From Atopsyche davidsoni (lineage: Eukaryota; Arthropoda; Insecta; Trichoptera; Hydrobiosidae): a DNA stretch of 64,000 nucleotides. The stretch lies in NCBI GenBank assembly GCA_022113835.1, contig JAILWY010000014.1, forward strand, positions 558,001-622,000. Direction: 5' to 3'. This document shows, one piece after another, positions 23,021 through 35,169 of the stretch. The notes under the pieces were generated by a model. That model saw only the letters and a list, made by a program, of their open reading frames with translations, was not told the DNA's origin and did no database searches. How positions within the stretch are numbered: the first letter of the stretch is position 1; the number at the start of each line of letters is the position of its first letter. A program made the position numbers and the translations under genes.

Positions 23021-24340
23021 AAGGAAAATATATATATATATTATAGTTATATAATAAACTTGACAATTACTCTTCTATTTTAATAAAAACATGTCGCTTT
23101 GCAAGACTTCATTTTTGAGCTTTTAAAATAAAATATTTGTCGGAGTGAACTTTAAATTGAAATCAAGTCAATATTTAAAAAAGGAACACGAACAAAAAAC
23201 AGATTTTCATATACACAATATTATATGTACTAGTGATGTGAGATAAAAAAATCTTATATACTTTTATAGTGAAATATATGTATTATTTTATTTTTTAAAT
23301 TTCAATGAAAATATTGTGTAATTTTTAGACAACGTGTGAATCGATTATTTTAAAACCATTTTAATACTTATTTTATTAAAATTGAATATAAGCAAACGAA
23401 TCTCACATTGTTTATTACCTGTGAATGTACCGATGATCACTATTATAGAATTCAATAAATCTGCATTTTCACCCACACTGTCGAAAGTCAAGAAAAAGAT
23501 GGCTCGAATCCAATCAGATATTTGGTAAACAGATTATTGGAATATTGCGATTTATTCAATAATGTTATAATATATTTTAAAAATACAAAAAAGTGACGAA
23601 TCTTGAGTTAATATTTTTTAATAAATTTTAAAAAAATTAACCAATTTTTTTTGTTTTATATTGGCTATTGTGTTTTTATAAAATTATTTTTACGAAAACG
23701 CAGAATTAGTCAACCATTGAGAGGTCGATTGAATGGCTCGAAACAATTAAAAATAAACTCGTGACTTCCAAACGCTTGACATGAAAAAGTAAAGAAGGAA
23801 TTTGGAAAAATTAGTTACGACAACGAAAAGGCGAACGGCCAGGCGAGTTTGGACGGCGGACAGATCCGAGAGTAGCGGCGACCTTCGGTGATGAGCGTCG
23901 GCCGCGGTCGGAAAATAAGCAGCACGACAGGACCTGCTTAGAACCGAGCACGGTCGGAAGTCGAAGGGTCAAATGCCAGCCGGAAACTAGTGTATTATTA
24001 CTACATACGACCAACAATCGAACGGTAATCAGTCAAAAGCGTCCTCTTATTTTGGGTGTTTTATTATAGTTTTGTCTAAAGCACTCATTGGCCTGTTACC
24101 GCGTGCAAGCAGCTTTTAGCACACAACACTCTTTAGTTTTTTTATAGTGCCAGGAATTCGTGAGTGATAACGTTATGACGTGTCGCGGGAGCAGTGCCGA
24201 GCAGAGGAGCGCGTGCACCTGCTGCGCCCCACTTGCAGGTTGTTAGTCTGTTAGTCCGGCCTTGGGGCCCCCGAGCCGCGCTGATAGCGGCTGATAAGAC
24301 CCGCCACTGCAGGACAACTTTATATGATATTCCAACTCAC
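23021..24340. other. No supported gene
   Basis: AT-rich to 23800, then moderately GC-rich 23820-24330 without recognisable motifs. Confidence 0.4.
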
Positions 24341-24343
24341 ATT

Positions 24344-24347
<4 letters not shown>

Positions 24348-24374
<27 letters not shown>
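24348..24374. repeat. (CA)n microsatellite
   Basis: About 12 CA units followed by a short TA run. Confidence 0.95.
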
Positions 24375-24378
<4 letters not shown>

Positions 24379-26555
24379 GACCCATAAATTTATTACACTA
24401 AATCCCTAATACTATTTTTTGAGGTAATAAATACGGTGTTATGGAGTGTTTTTTCTTTAACGTTCCGAAGTTTCGGTACTGGAGCCAAGTCCCCGAAGAC
24501 GGCTCCAGAGTAGTACATTTGAGAATACTCTATTTACAGAGTCGCATTGAGTTACTATTATCTGTACGATTTTGATCGAAATACCGATACGCGTGCTTAT
24601 CGGGGGAGACTCACTTCAGGTAATCTGTTAGCGAATACTTAAATGAATCATTATGTAAGGTAATAATTGGTTTTCTGCGAATGATAAAATAAGTCACAAA
24701 CAACACATTGTACGGAGAAGTAATTCGATCCGACGAATGCAATTATGACTGTGGAGCGTAATACGAGTTGCGACATTTAACGGTGCGGCAGCGAGACGTC
24801 CACATTGCCACCCGAAAAGGAACTGGCGTCACATTGCAACCACTCTTTTAACTCACAGCATTTTGAGTATTAACTATCGATATTGTCTTCTCACAAATTT
24901 AAAAAAATAATATTACAAAAATTAATCATATTTCTTCATTGCTATATATGTTTCGAGCTTGAACAAACAATTCAAGTTTTTGATTAGTAACGAAGACTCG
25001 GTGGTCGAAAAACCTGACGTACTAAGCCGAATGCGGGTTCGAATCCCACTTGGAGCACAATGTTACCCGCAGAAAATGCTATTTTTCGTCAGCAACGACT
25101 CGGTGGATGCGAGCACTCCGACATTAGACGGACTGACAGACAGGTTTGAGACCAGGGACGATCAGAAAATCCTCAAAAACAGTTCCGTGGACCCGCACAA
25201 GTGGGATTCGACCCAACAACTCCCGGCAATCATTTCGATCGCGTAGGGCTTTACCTTTCGGACATTCAATACTGGGACAATGAAGTTCACAAAGTTACGC
25301 GCAGGGTTGCAGGTGCAGCAGGGGGCGAGGGCTCACTTCCCTAACAATCACTACCAATCGGGGTTCACTGACTGAGGCAAGGGTTGTAGACCACGCGATG
25401 GGCCACGTCCGCAGTCGTCTCGGCCTTAACTCAAATAAGTCAGTTTTACAAGAACGGCAGCCATTGCGTAATGGTTGCCACAGCAGGCGCGACACACTGC
25501 GCAGTGAAACGGTTATTGTAAAAACAGCCACTGCTTGTGGCGAGGCGGCGTTGCGAAATCTGATTGTTTAGCAAACATCGTGTCGATTTGCCCGCTGAGC
25601 CAAATTTAATGGTTGGAAATTTGGCTTAGACGCACTTGAACCTTGATCAAGTTATTCTGCATGTCGGCTAGGAATGCAGTTTTATAAAGTGAAACTAGTA
25701 TTTCATTACATCGACAAGTATATAGATGCGCAGTCCAATGATATAAATAACTGTACATTTTATTTTTTAAATTGTGTCTAATTCATAATAATGATACAAT
25801 GCCTAAGCAACAATACGTCAGAATTGAGCAAGAATGGTAAGAATTGTTCAATGTCGTAAACATAATATATTCAGCTTTCTACCGGCTATTCTTCATTATT
25901 GATGCATTACAATGTATTTTGCGCCAGTATGAGTATTTTTTTCGCTCCGCTAAAAAAGCGAGATGACAAAGATCGCGCTGCTCGCTGAGAATTTGATTGT
26001 TTCCCAAATGATAATGAAAATAATATTACCCGCGACTCTTATCAACGGCACCACGATATATAAATAGTATAGATTATCTATACATATCTTCGGCATAATT
26101 CTGAAAAGTACTGTTTATGGAGTGGAATTATTCAAGTAGGTCATAATTCTCGGTATGGACACAGATGTTGTATTTTCAGTTTGTTTGGCTAAAACTCCCA
26201 ATTTTTTTTACTCACTACGTTTCCTGGCAATTGCGTAAATCGAAAAGTCTGTTTTTTTTTTTCAAAAGTGACTTAATTGTCTCTTTTCGGGTGATAGATA
26301 CCGTAAATTTTGAGACATCAAGTAATTATAATTATTCTATGTAGATTTAATTTTGACCAGAATACCTTTTATATAATACATAAATTGCATACTGGTCTAT
26401 GATTCATTCTTCAAACCTTATTATCGAATAGACGTATTATATCAGGTACATTTTTACAAGTCATTTTCAGTATGATTATCGCTTAATTAAACAGTTATAT
26501 AGTCATTTTAAAATTCGTTTACAACCATTCGTGATTTATAGTCAAAATAATACAA
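24375..26555. other. No supported gene; two tRNA B-box-like motifs
   Basis: GGTTCGAATCCCACTT occurs on the plus strand at 25028-25043, and a GGTCGAATCCCACTTG counterpart on the minus strand near 25199-25215, about 170 bases apart in opposite orientation. Neither has a full tRNA fold that I can build, so they may be SINE relics. Minus frame 25295-25531 is unrecognised. Confidence 0.35.
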
Positions 26556-26560
26556 TAAAG

Positions 26561-26895
26561 TGTGTGTGGCTGTATAGGAGAATCCTTATGATACCATGAG
26601 TTGACAGCGTCACAAATGAAAGAGTCTTGCTCAGAATGCGCAAAGAAAGAGAACTCTTGACGTTGGGAAAGAAGTGGAAAGTCTCCTATTTTGGCCACAT
26701 TTTTCGTAACAATAAATATGGCATCCTCTAGCTGATTGTCCAAGGAAAAAATGGCCACGGAAGAAGAAAATTTACGTGGATGCGGAATTTGCGCCTGTGG
26801 CTGGAGATCGGAAGTAAGACTGGCCCAGGATAGGGATATGTTCGAGGAAATGGTCACCAACCTCCCATGATGAGAGGCAACAGAAGAAGATATAT
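26561..26895 (+). pseudogene. Non-LTR retrotransposon (LINE) 3' end, C-terminal ORF2 fragment
   Basis: Translation of the plus strand with small frame changes gives the region downstream of the reverse transcriptase domain in a widespread arthropod LINE type: YRRIL, NERVLLRMRKERELL, then YFGHIFRNNKYGIL, then GRRKFTWMRNLRLWL, and finally a segment ending in GNGHQPP/EEMVTNLP-type sequence before the stop. A stop interrupts after KYGIL. The element ends with CAACAGAAGAAGA and a short TA run, a LINE-like 3' tail. The rest (endonuclease, reverse transcriptase) is missing, as expected for 5'-truncated insertion. Confidence 0.85.
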
Positions 26896-26899
26896 ATAT

Positions 26900-28230
26900 T
26901 TATTGTAGTGCAATTGACACCACTGCCTCTAAGAAAGTTAACGAAGCGACAATGTGCCTTTCATTTGATTCGAATGTTTCACGGTGTTGGCGGCGATCGG
27001 ACAAAATGAAATTTGAAATTAAAAAGCGATATTTAATTGCGTCCATTGCGGCCCGCGGGCTCCAGTCCCCAGAAAACCGATTCGCACCGGCTGCGGCTGC
27101 GGATCGGCGGATTGCCATTCTAGAAAATGTCGTCTCGTCGGAAATATGTTGCCCTATTGTGTACAGTTAAATTCTCACAAAAAAATCACAGCTGAGATTA
27201 AAATAAAATACCGATAATCACAGCTGATAATCCGATAAAAAAAATCGCAGCTGAGATTAAAATAAAATTCCGATATTTATTAATAACTTTCGGAATTATA
27301 TTTAATGTTTCAATGATTATAATATTCAGCAGTTTATCAGCATTAAATGGTTTTGGAAGTATCGGAAAACTTGTATGGGAGTTTTGCATGGCGCCCTAGG
27401 TTGTTGAAAATTAATTCAATTGCATCTCAATTACTCTGTTTTAAAGTGAGATTTCAAAAACATCACAAAACAATTTCAAGCGAAACCGAACTTAGTTTGT
27501 TAGCTCTCTTCCTCAGTAGAGGCATTAGCCGTCAGCCTCAATTGTCTATTTTCAATTATACTTATTAGAACCATTAAATTCTATTCTGGATAAGGAAATA
27601 GAATTTTACAGTTGTTTAAACTAATAAGTTTATTTTAAAGTTGATAATTTCGTCAAGAACTCGAAAAAATTTTACGATACTTTTAAAGAGAAAAATCGCT
27701 TTAGGTAATGGGCGTTGTTTTTTTTTTTTTTAATATTTGTATTTATCAATTTCACAGATTAAAAAAAGCAAGCCTAGGTATTCCTCATGTATTTGAATAA
27801 TGCAACCGGTTAAGCTCTTTCAAATGTGCTGTACTGAGAAGTATTTCTCTAGCTTGCGTCAATGTCGATGTCTCCAATAGAAGTCTGACGGTCCTATCAA
27901 TCGAGCCCAGCATGTCAAAAATAATTACGAATTCAATGAAACTGTTGTGAAACAGCGTACTTGAGGACAATCTTCCGCGCGTGAATCGGCCGTGGGATAA
28001 TAGCGGCTGGAGGTTCGACATGACGAGTTTCGGAAAAAATTATCCTTGCGTCATCTTGGAAAAGTTCTAAAATATCGATGCTCTGTTATCCACAAAACTG
28101 CTTTTCTAGACAACTTTCTCGTCGTTGCGTGTTCCCAAACTTCATAATAATTGCCCCAAGTATTTCAGACATATATTTTTTAATCGGAACGCTACTGATT
28201 TTTACGAAGTGAATTGAGTTCTAGTATAAT
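26900..28230. other. No supported gene
   Basis: Mostly AT-rich. Near 27187-27260 the phrase CACAGCTGA recurs three times with short AT-rich spacers, a small local duplication. Confidence 0.4.
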
Positions 28231-28237
28231 CTACAAA

Positions 28238-28610
28238 ATACTACAGCCCATAATGATGTCTAAGTGTTCAAGTGCTCCTTAACTCTATTTTTTTAAGAGA
28301 AAGCTTCCAACTACGTATTTCATAAATAGTAAAAAATTTGTGAGAAGAAATTTATTCATAATTTTAAAGTAAAAAATACTTTAATTTACTTCTTGAGGTT
28401 ATTCTTATAAAAAGATATATACAGCCCCTAGTGTCGTCACTTGTTTTGCTCCCAAACACTTAAATATTGGTATGTGCCTCTAATCACGCCTTTAAAACAA
28501 AATAGAAAGAGCTTTGTCAGAAAACTTCTACCGAATATCAAATTTACTATCTACTTAAAGCTACTGCCCCTAGTGTAGTGGTCCTACACTTTTAAACGTT
28601 GTCGTATGCT
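28238..28610 (+). repeat. Degenerate repeat with GCCCCTAGTGT motif
   Basis: A motif of the form TACWGCCCCTAGTGT appears at about 28420 and 28560, with a weaker version (TACAGCCCATAATG) at about 28241, each followed by a CAC/CACT-rich stretch. This looks like an old internally repeated element, perhaps a transposon terminal region. Confidence 0.35.
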
Positions 28611-29300
28611 ACCGATCGCGGGTCATAAAATTAGAAAATGTTTGCGCGTGGAAATCTACTGACGCGAGTGTGAGATGTCGTATTTTTCAAAATAAAATTG
28701 TTTATTCCTCAACTATGCTTCGCAGTCTTTATTCGTAGTTCCATTTGAAAATTGTGTATTACGGAAATGATGAAAACTGTTAGTTGGATTCTACTGATTA
28801 TTCAGCAGTAACAGCAACGTGAATCGACTTTTTGGGGGTCCTTCGTATTGCACACCGTTTGCACTGATTGGCAGTTTAAAAGTACTAGGAAAATATTCAG
28901 GAAAATGTTTTTGTGCCGATGCGAGCCGAGCTCACTCGAAGGTGAACATGCCTGAAATCAATCGTACACACATTTTGTTATGACCCATTGTTTGAGCGCA
29001 TACTCAGTAAAAACTAAGCAATTTATTAATGAGAAACAGGCAAGACACACTCGGAGGCGCCAGATTCAACTGTTTTTCTTAAATCTTCAAACATACGAGT
29101 GCCGGACGTTCAATGTATACTTATTTTCAAAATAAAGGTGTTTTTTAATTTTTCAAAAAACAAATGATTCAATATTAAAAATGGAAGTTTTCTACAAAGG
29201 AAAAAAAATGGCTAAAAAATTATAAAAAAACCCATTTCAATCCAATAACAAAGATGTCTTTAATAAAAATACACGACTTGGTGGACGAGTGCGGCAGGTG

Positions 29301-29350
29301 ATAAGGGAGTGCGCCGGGAGTGCCAGGAATGCCGGGAGTACCAGGAGTGA
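29301..29350. repeat. Short 9-bp tandem repeat, CCGGGAGTG-like
   Basis: About five imperfect 9-bp units (CCGGGAGTG, CCAGGAATG, CCGGGAGTA, CCAGGAGTG). The minus strand reads TPGTPGIPGTPG in one frame, collagen-like only because of the repeat. Confidence 0.7.
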
Positions 29351-29627
29351 ACCTCTTGAACCTCGCCGAGCCAACAAGTGCAGCATTTTGTATTTCTAAC
29401 GCGAATAAATTTGCAGCTAAGTAAACACTCTGGAGAAACATTGATTTTCGTTGACTCGCTTTAAACAAAATGTTGCTTTTTCAAATAGCACATGCAAGCT
29501 GTGCTCTAGATTTTGTGAATTTATATGAACTTATTTCACGAGCGAAAGACATCAACCTTGGAAAATCTGAGAACGAGGAGCTCATATCCACACTACTCTA
29601 TAGGATTAAGAGGTCGCAAGGTAAGGT

Positions 29628-29672
29628 AACGCTTCTAACTGCATGCATTAAGGCAAGCAGTTAGAAGCGTTC
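29628..29672. repeat. Inverted repeat, 15-bp perfect arms
   Basis: AACGCTTCTAACTGC and its exact reverse complement are separated by about 14 bases. A stable hairpin on either strand. No T-run follows, and in a eukaryotic setting it need not be a terminator. Confidence 0.85.
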
Positions 29673-29965
29673 TTAAAAATATTAAGCTATGTCCGGCTTG
29701 ATACGTCTCAGGCGTTTACGGTTTTTCTAATAAATAAATAAATTTGAACCCAAGAGACTAATAACGCTGCTTATACACGCTGCAGCACAACCGACAGCCG
29801 AACGGTAATTAACCAATAGCATCCTCTTTATTTAGGTGTGTTTTATTTTTAGTTTTACCAAAAAAAGAAAACAAAACGGGACGCTGTCGGTAGGTTATTT
29901 GTTCAGTGGTCGGTTGTGTTTCAGTCTGTGCAATCAGCTGTACAACTTTGACTGAATCAATCATT

Positions 29966-30032
29966 TTATGACTCGGCTCGGATTCGAGCTCGGGACTCTC
30001 CGATACGCGAGCCGCAGAACCGCATCGCATTA
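29966..30032 (-). mobile_element. Possible tRNA-like SINE fragment
   Basis: The minus strand reads GCGGTTCTGCGGCTCGCG, GGAGAGTCCCGAGCTCGAATCCGAGCC: an A-box-like then B-box-like order at plausible spacing. The match to families T1 and T2 is limited, so this is tentative. Confidence 0.35.
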
Positions 30033-30059
30033 AATTGATGATTTTCTCAATACTCATAT

Positions 30060-30640
30060 TTCAAATAGATCATAATTTCCCGATTGAACCCCGAACTCCA
30101 AAATAGTTTGGAGAAAGAGAGGACGCACACAAGTAAGCGAAAAGATGCTCAATAATTAAATTAAATATTGTTTTTCTTTTATATTTTTCGCATCTATTCT
30201 GGAATGCAGGCCATTCAGTTGTACTAGCTCCGCAGTCAGTATAAACCGACTTTCTGGTAAAGTGTATTAGCTTTTTAATTCGTTGCTGCTTTACCTATTT
30301 TGAATGATCCACGGAGGACATCGGTTTATCCGGTGGTACACGATGGAAATGCACAGGAAATACGTTTTGCCGACTTGTATTCTGTTCCAAATTGTTCGTG
30401 GAGGATAGTAAAGGGAGCGGTAGTCTTTGAGGGGATCGCACGGGGCAGCATTCGGTAGAGTGTCGGCACCCCAACAGTAATGCATTTTTTGGACCTGACC
30501 ACGATTGGATTCCCTGCGGAACGAGATGATCGCATCGATCCGCAACTATTATGATATAATGCATTTCTTTGCCACCTGTCCCAATCGATTTACAAAGAAC
30601 AGTATTAGATGCGGTAGATTTCAGGGGGATCGCAAGGAGG
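30060..30640. other. No supported gene
   Basis: Three overlapping minus-strand frames at 30291-30564 show no recognisable motif. Confidence 0.4.
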
Positions 30641-30651
30641 CGGCCCGGGCG

Positions 30652-30723
30652 GGGGTGGCGATGGCGGTGGCGGTGGCGGTGGCGGTGGCGGTGGCGGTGG
30701 CGGTGGCGGTGGCGGTGGCGGGG
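30652..30723. repeat. (GGCGGT)n microsatellite
   Basis: About eleven GGTGGC hexamers without interruption. Encodes Val-Ala or Trp-Arg repeats in two frames; artefactual. GC-rich sequence flanks it. Confidence 0.95.
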
Positions 30724-31126
30724 TGGGAGTGCAGCACCGAATACAACGAGGGTGAGAGACGGCTGCCTAGCAGACGATTAGTAGCGGTCGGCGGATGTAT
30801 TATTTATTGTAAATACAATGTTTCAAGCCTGGAACTGCATATTATCGCATTATCTGCAGATATTTGCAGTCGTTCGCCCTTGACATTGTAATCCAAAAAT
30901 ATCATTCCAAATGTCGCAAATATTACCGATGTAGTAAGCAAATCAATGGAAAACAGCTACAAAAATATTCTATCACTGCACACTGCAACAATATTGTAAA
31001 TATTGAGTTTCGCGTGGCCGGCTCGCGTGCACTTCACGGCTCACTCTGGCGCGGGCGACCGGCGGCCAGACCAGGCGGGGCGCGACTGAGCCGCGACTGA
31101 AATAGAGCTGGGCTGCCAGTGCAAGC

Positions 31127-31150
31127 GAATCACTGAATCACTGAATCACT
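31127..31150. repeat. Octamer array: GAATCACT x3
   Basis: Three perfect tandem octamers. Unlike the other octamer arrays in the window it is not strongly GC-rich. Confidence 0.85.
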
Positions 31151-31159
31151 CCCACTGAT

Positions 31160-31900
31160 GTGCAGCATCGTCATTTCAAAATAACGGGACTACTCAAACA
31201 TCGCGTCGGCCCTACAAAACGTACTCCATATTCCTATGAATAGTGGTGACCGACGAGTATCTGACCCGTCAGATCGAAGCATCGAAACTTATTTACTGAG
31301 TAAACGGAGGGAAATGAAGGGGGTCTCTCGGATCCCGTATGGTTTTAAACGATGATTGAAAGACATCTGAGACAATTGTGATTGAACTGCGATTAGATTT
31401 GCTTAGGCAGTCAATTCGCTTCCGGCGTTGTCTTTCGAGAGACTGCGCGATCAGAAAGCCCGGCCCGTTTCAAACTTTTCCGCAGACTCCGCGGTGAGTA
31501 GTACATATTATATATTGTTCTCAGTTGTGAGTTACGTTTTGATAAAATTAGTAAAATTTTCGTCCAAGACAAATCTCTATTGGCTATTGAAATAATACTG
31601 TATTTTACGAATAATTTTTGATAAGGAAGAAAATCATGAACCACAAAATTTTTCATATTTTGTAAAGGAAAACACGAGAATTGATGGAAGAACCCTTAAG
31701 ATTTTAATCCAATGAAATTGAAAAAGACGTAAAATTTAATTACTATGATCGTACTTAGTATTTAATAATGTTAATGCTCATAATTACAATAAATCGTCTC
31801 CAAGTATTTGTTTATTCGCGATACTAAGGTGGGTAAGATTTAAAATGATTTGTAGTTTGTAGTTTATTTGCGTTTACTAGTTTCTATGTCAAAAATCCTC
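31160..31900. other. No supported gene
   Basis: Mixed composition to 31500, then AT-rich. No motifs recognised. Confidence 0.4.
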
Positions 31901-31902
31901 CC

Positions 31903-32305
31903 AGCTCTCTCCATTCTGTCGCTTGTGCATGGGTGCCATTATGTACCCTGAGCGTTTGTAAAGCATCGGTAATGTAGTAAAGGACTTGGAATGTTTTGGA
32001 AGGGATGTGGTCTGGAAGTACCTTGTCGAGGTGGGGGGGCTACTGATATTGTTTCTGTAACATACTGCAGAATGAGTATGAGATCTAACCGCAAGAGTTT
32101 TGTGAGAAAAGGGTTATATAATTATGATATTGGGCAGGAGCAATACGCAGACTTTTCCTATCAATATAAAACTGCGGTATAGAAGGACCCGGGGACCCAC
32201 TACAGTGATTTCCCTTTAGAAAACCATGAGCACTGGCTCGGCACGAGTATCTCAGTGAAATAGTCGCCAACCTCTTCTGAGGAGAGGCACTTGAAGAAGA
32301 AGATG
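31903..32305 (+). mobile_element. Short interspersed element with LINE-type 3' tail, copy B
   Basis: Aligns along its length with copy A at 17963. It shares GCTTGTGCATGGGTGCCATT, the SFVRKGL/QYKTAV-encoding block, TATAAAACTGCGGTATAGAA and the AACCTCTTCTGAGGAGAGGC tail ending with AGAAGAAGA. It has an extra segment of about 25 bases near 32200-32225 not seen in copy C. A G-run follows at 32334-32343. A 63-codon frame (31991-32182) is partly conserved in copy A, but stops elsewhere argue against a protein. Confidence 0.75.
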
Positions 32306-32477
32306 TCAAAAATACCAGACAGGGAAAACTATTGGGGGGGGGGTGAGTATTAAAAATGTTTGTCTTGCAGAGTGAGCGGAGGTCTCTAAAATTGGAATTA
32401 GGAAGCTCATGAATCACGCTGAGTCTCGCACGAGAACCACTTAATTAAATTAATTGCAAATGATGGTGCCGACTTAC

Positions 32478-32568
32478 CTTTCAAGTGGTCCGGCGTGTCT
32501 CCCGCCCCCCTCATGATGTCCGTCAGGTAGTGCTCCAGCGACCGCATGCTGTCCAGAGGACCTCTCTC
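32478..32568 (-). CDS. Internal coding exon of an unidentified gene
   Basis: Read on the minus strand, a pyrimidine-rich acceptor (TTGTGTTCTTTCAG) is followed by 91 bases and then a consensus donor GTAAGT. The exon enters in phase 0 and leaves in phase 1. It encodes 30 residues, including RSLEHYLTDIMRGAGDTPD, with a strong preference for G or C at third codon positions, unlike the AT-rich surroundings. Splice sites and codon bias together make this the best host exon in the window. I do not recognise the protein. The candidate first exon at 60332-60658 is on the same strand and ends in a compatible phase, so they may be one gene; no other exon between them or downstream is evident. Confidence 0.7.
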
Positions 32569-32599
32569 CTGAAAGAACACAACCGATGCGTTAAAAACA

Positions 32600-34360
32600 T
32601 TATTGGGGATACGTAACAACGAAAAGATTTTCTTTAATTATCTCCAGGTTATTTGTTTTCTTTAAAGCTCACTACACACCCTAAAAAAGCCTAGAACGGT
32701 AATTAGCAAATAGGAGCCACCCTTGCCGGTATTTTCTATAATTTTTACCTAATATGATATAATATCAATCAAGCTCACAAAAAAATTAAATAACCAATAT
32801 TGGTTTTTATTGTTTTGATTTTTACCTGTGAGCCAAAATTAAAAAGAATAAACGTATTTTCAGTAATAGCATTGTAATCGTTTATTCTATATATTTAAAG
32901 GTATTATATTCATATAATTTTATTCATTAAAAAAAATTAAATAATGTTAAATGCTTGGTACAAACTTCATTGCGTTTTACATTAATATGTTTTTATTTAT
33001 CGATTTTTTCATTAGAAGTTCTTTGTTTTGTTTCTATATAATAGAAAAAATCTTCGGTTTTTGCAACCCTACTCAAATAATATTTATTTATATTCGAAAA
33101 TAATATCTTTCTAATATTTGCACAATAATAATATAATATTATAAATTTGCCATTTAGTTAAATCAAAATTGGTTTATCAACGACATAGTGCTAGTGACAT
33201 AGTGTTGGCAGCATTACATGTATAAATTAAAATTTATATTATTCGTGATTAGGAAGAATTAGAAAAAGCTTGATTTCTTTTGATGGTCCTAACATCGAAT
33301 ACAAATTTGCATACATAATATTTTCTTAATGGTCTAGGCTCGTTTATTAGAATTGTCTATTTTCGACAATGATTGCCAAGCTGTCAAATATTACCACACA
33401 TGAAACATTATTATGTCTGGTTTAATTTATATAATGAAAGTTGTATCCTGTTTTACTTAGTGTGATATAAATTAAAATTCGTTAGTTAGAGAAAAACTTT
33501 TGTATTCAATCCCTGTGTCGTAGTTGACAAGCAGGTCAATTGTTGTTTGCTCTAATCAATCTTTCAAATTTTAATAAAAATAATTGTGTAATAGCTATAT
33601 TACGCCTGTCAGACGTAATAAGTACCTTCAGCGTTATATGTCGTTACATGTATAATTTAATATCCACATAAGTTTGTATAGAATTTATTATTATTTATTG
33701 ATCTCCATAAGCAATGCTAGAAATCGAGTCATGGATCAGGGAAACCCGCTGAAGAAACACTTCTTCTATTAAAGTTAATATAAAACATGTGTTTTTTGTA
33801 TTATTGGGAGTATTTTGGGATATACCCGATTATCAAGCCTGCAAACAAATGAAAGCAGTGAGTGGAACTCGATTTATATGTCCAGAGCGGGTTTTGCAAA
33901 TCGACATTTCAAGTATGCCTAGAAATTTTCGATTTTTATTTTATAGCCCACACAGGCATTTCTGTTCTAGTTTACCATCTTTAATTAGGTATATAGGTTT
34001 CACATATGTAGATAACGATTTAAATGTGGTATTATAAAGATAATCGCGATGGTTGAGGTTTTCGGGCCACCTGTGCCATTTTATGTGTAAATCAAAAAAA
34101 ATATTTTTTTATTGTTTTTCAATGGAAGTATGGTAGTTTGTAGTTATATGTAGAACATAGCATTCACTGCATGTTCTAAAAAAATCTGTAATCGATATAG
34201 AAAATAACGTGCACGCTATGTTAATTTTAATGGAGGGCGTGTTTCCGTATCAGTTACTGCAGAGATAGCCGCTGCTGACTGCAGTCTCAGCAGCTGAGTG
34301 CTGTCCTTGCAATCCTTGCAGTCCTCCGATTAACTCTATTATACTTAAAATATTTAGGTA
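32600..34360. other. No supported gene; intron-like AT-rich DNA
   Basis: Very AT-rich. Plus frame 33789-34037 has no recognisable motif. Confidence 0.45.
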
Positions 34361-34361
34361 A

Positions 34362-34394
34362 CCGATTCATACATGAAACGACTAGAAAAAATCC
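34362..34394 (-). mobile_element. Family T2 tail fragment
   Basis: CCGATTCATACATGAAACG followed by ACTAGAAAAAATCC matches the reverse complement of the tail of the element at 58132-58244. Only the tail is preserved. Confidence 0.55.
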
Positions 34395-35110
34395 TTGCTT
34401 TGTTTTTAATCTTAGCTAATAAACCTGTGGTTAAAAACTAACACGTCTGGTTAAATCATTGTCGTGTGTCAGTCCGTCCAAAATCAAGTCAAGCACTTTC
34501 GCTTACTGATGCATATAAACAATATGCATTAACAATTCATATTAAATTCAACAGTAACAAGTGAAATATTGTGGGTTTTGTGATAGTGATACATTTGTGG
34601 GTTTTGAAACCTATTAAGTTTAAATTATGTGACATCTCCACTCATAGATTCAGGATTCGCAGGGTTCTGCGCGCATGCGAGGATCATTTGAACGATTTAT
34701 AAGTGCATGCAAGTATTATATTGACTTTAGAGTTAAGATAAAACTAAAGTTAATTATGGGTGTTCAATAAATATATTGATATTTGAAGCACATGTTAAGT
34801 TCTTTAGACGCTTCAAATTACGATCAAGAGATCCTTCTTGAAACGAAGGGTTTTTTATACGTGGACCTTTACACGGCCACCGGTGAAATATTGAAAAAAT
34901 AAGAGATAAAACAAATTTAGCTGTAGGTAATAAATAATTTGATATTTTAAGGAAAATTTACAACTTTCGAGATGAATAGTATAAAATTATTGCATACCGG
35001 TGTGTGGTCTCAAATATTTAAGCTCGAGAGTTACCTGTTAGAAAAGACTTAGGATATTTTGATTTATATAAATTTGGGTCTCACGATAGCGTTTTATTTT
35101 TTGTGAGACC
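34395..35110. other. No supported gene
   Basis: AT-rich, featureless apart from short homopolymers. Confidence 0.5.
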
Positions 35111-35113
35111 TAA

Positions 35114-35165
35114 GATTGAATATAAGCCTCCCCTTCTCCTTGGAAGGGTGGGGTTATATTCAATC
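35114..35165. ncRNA. Candidate hairpin RNA (pre-miRNA-like or MITE hairpin)
   Basis: GATTGAATATAA at 35114-35125 pairs perfectly with 35154-35165, and the stem continues through CCTCCCCTT against AAGGGTGGGG with small bulges and G-U pairs, leaving a loop of about six bases. Total about 52 nt, on the short side for an animal pre-miRNA. No expression evidence is available; a small inverted-repeat transposon could look the same. Confidence 0.35.
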
Positions 35166-35169
35166 ATGT

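Noticed and set aside
25028..25043. tRNA gene from GGTTCGAATCCC
   Set aside because: No acceptor or D-arm can be paired upstream; only a B-box-like motif.
29628..29672. Rho-independent terminator
   Set aside because: No T-run after the stem, and the window is eukaryotic.
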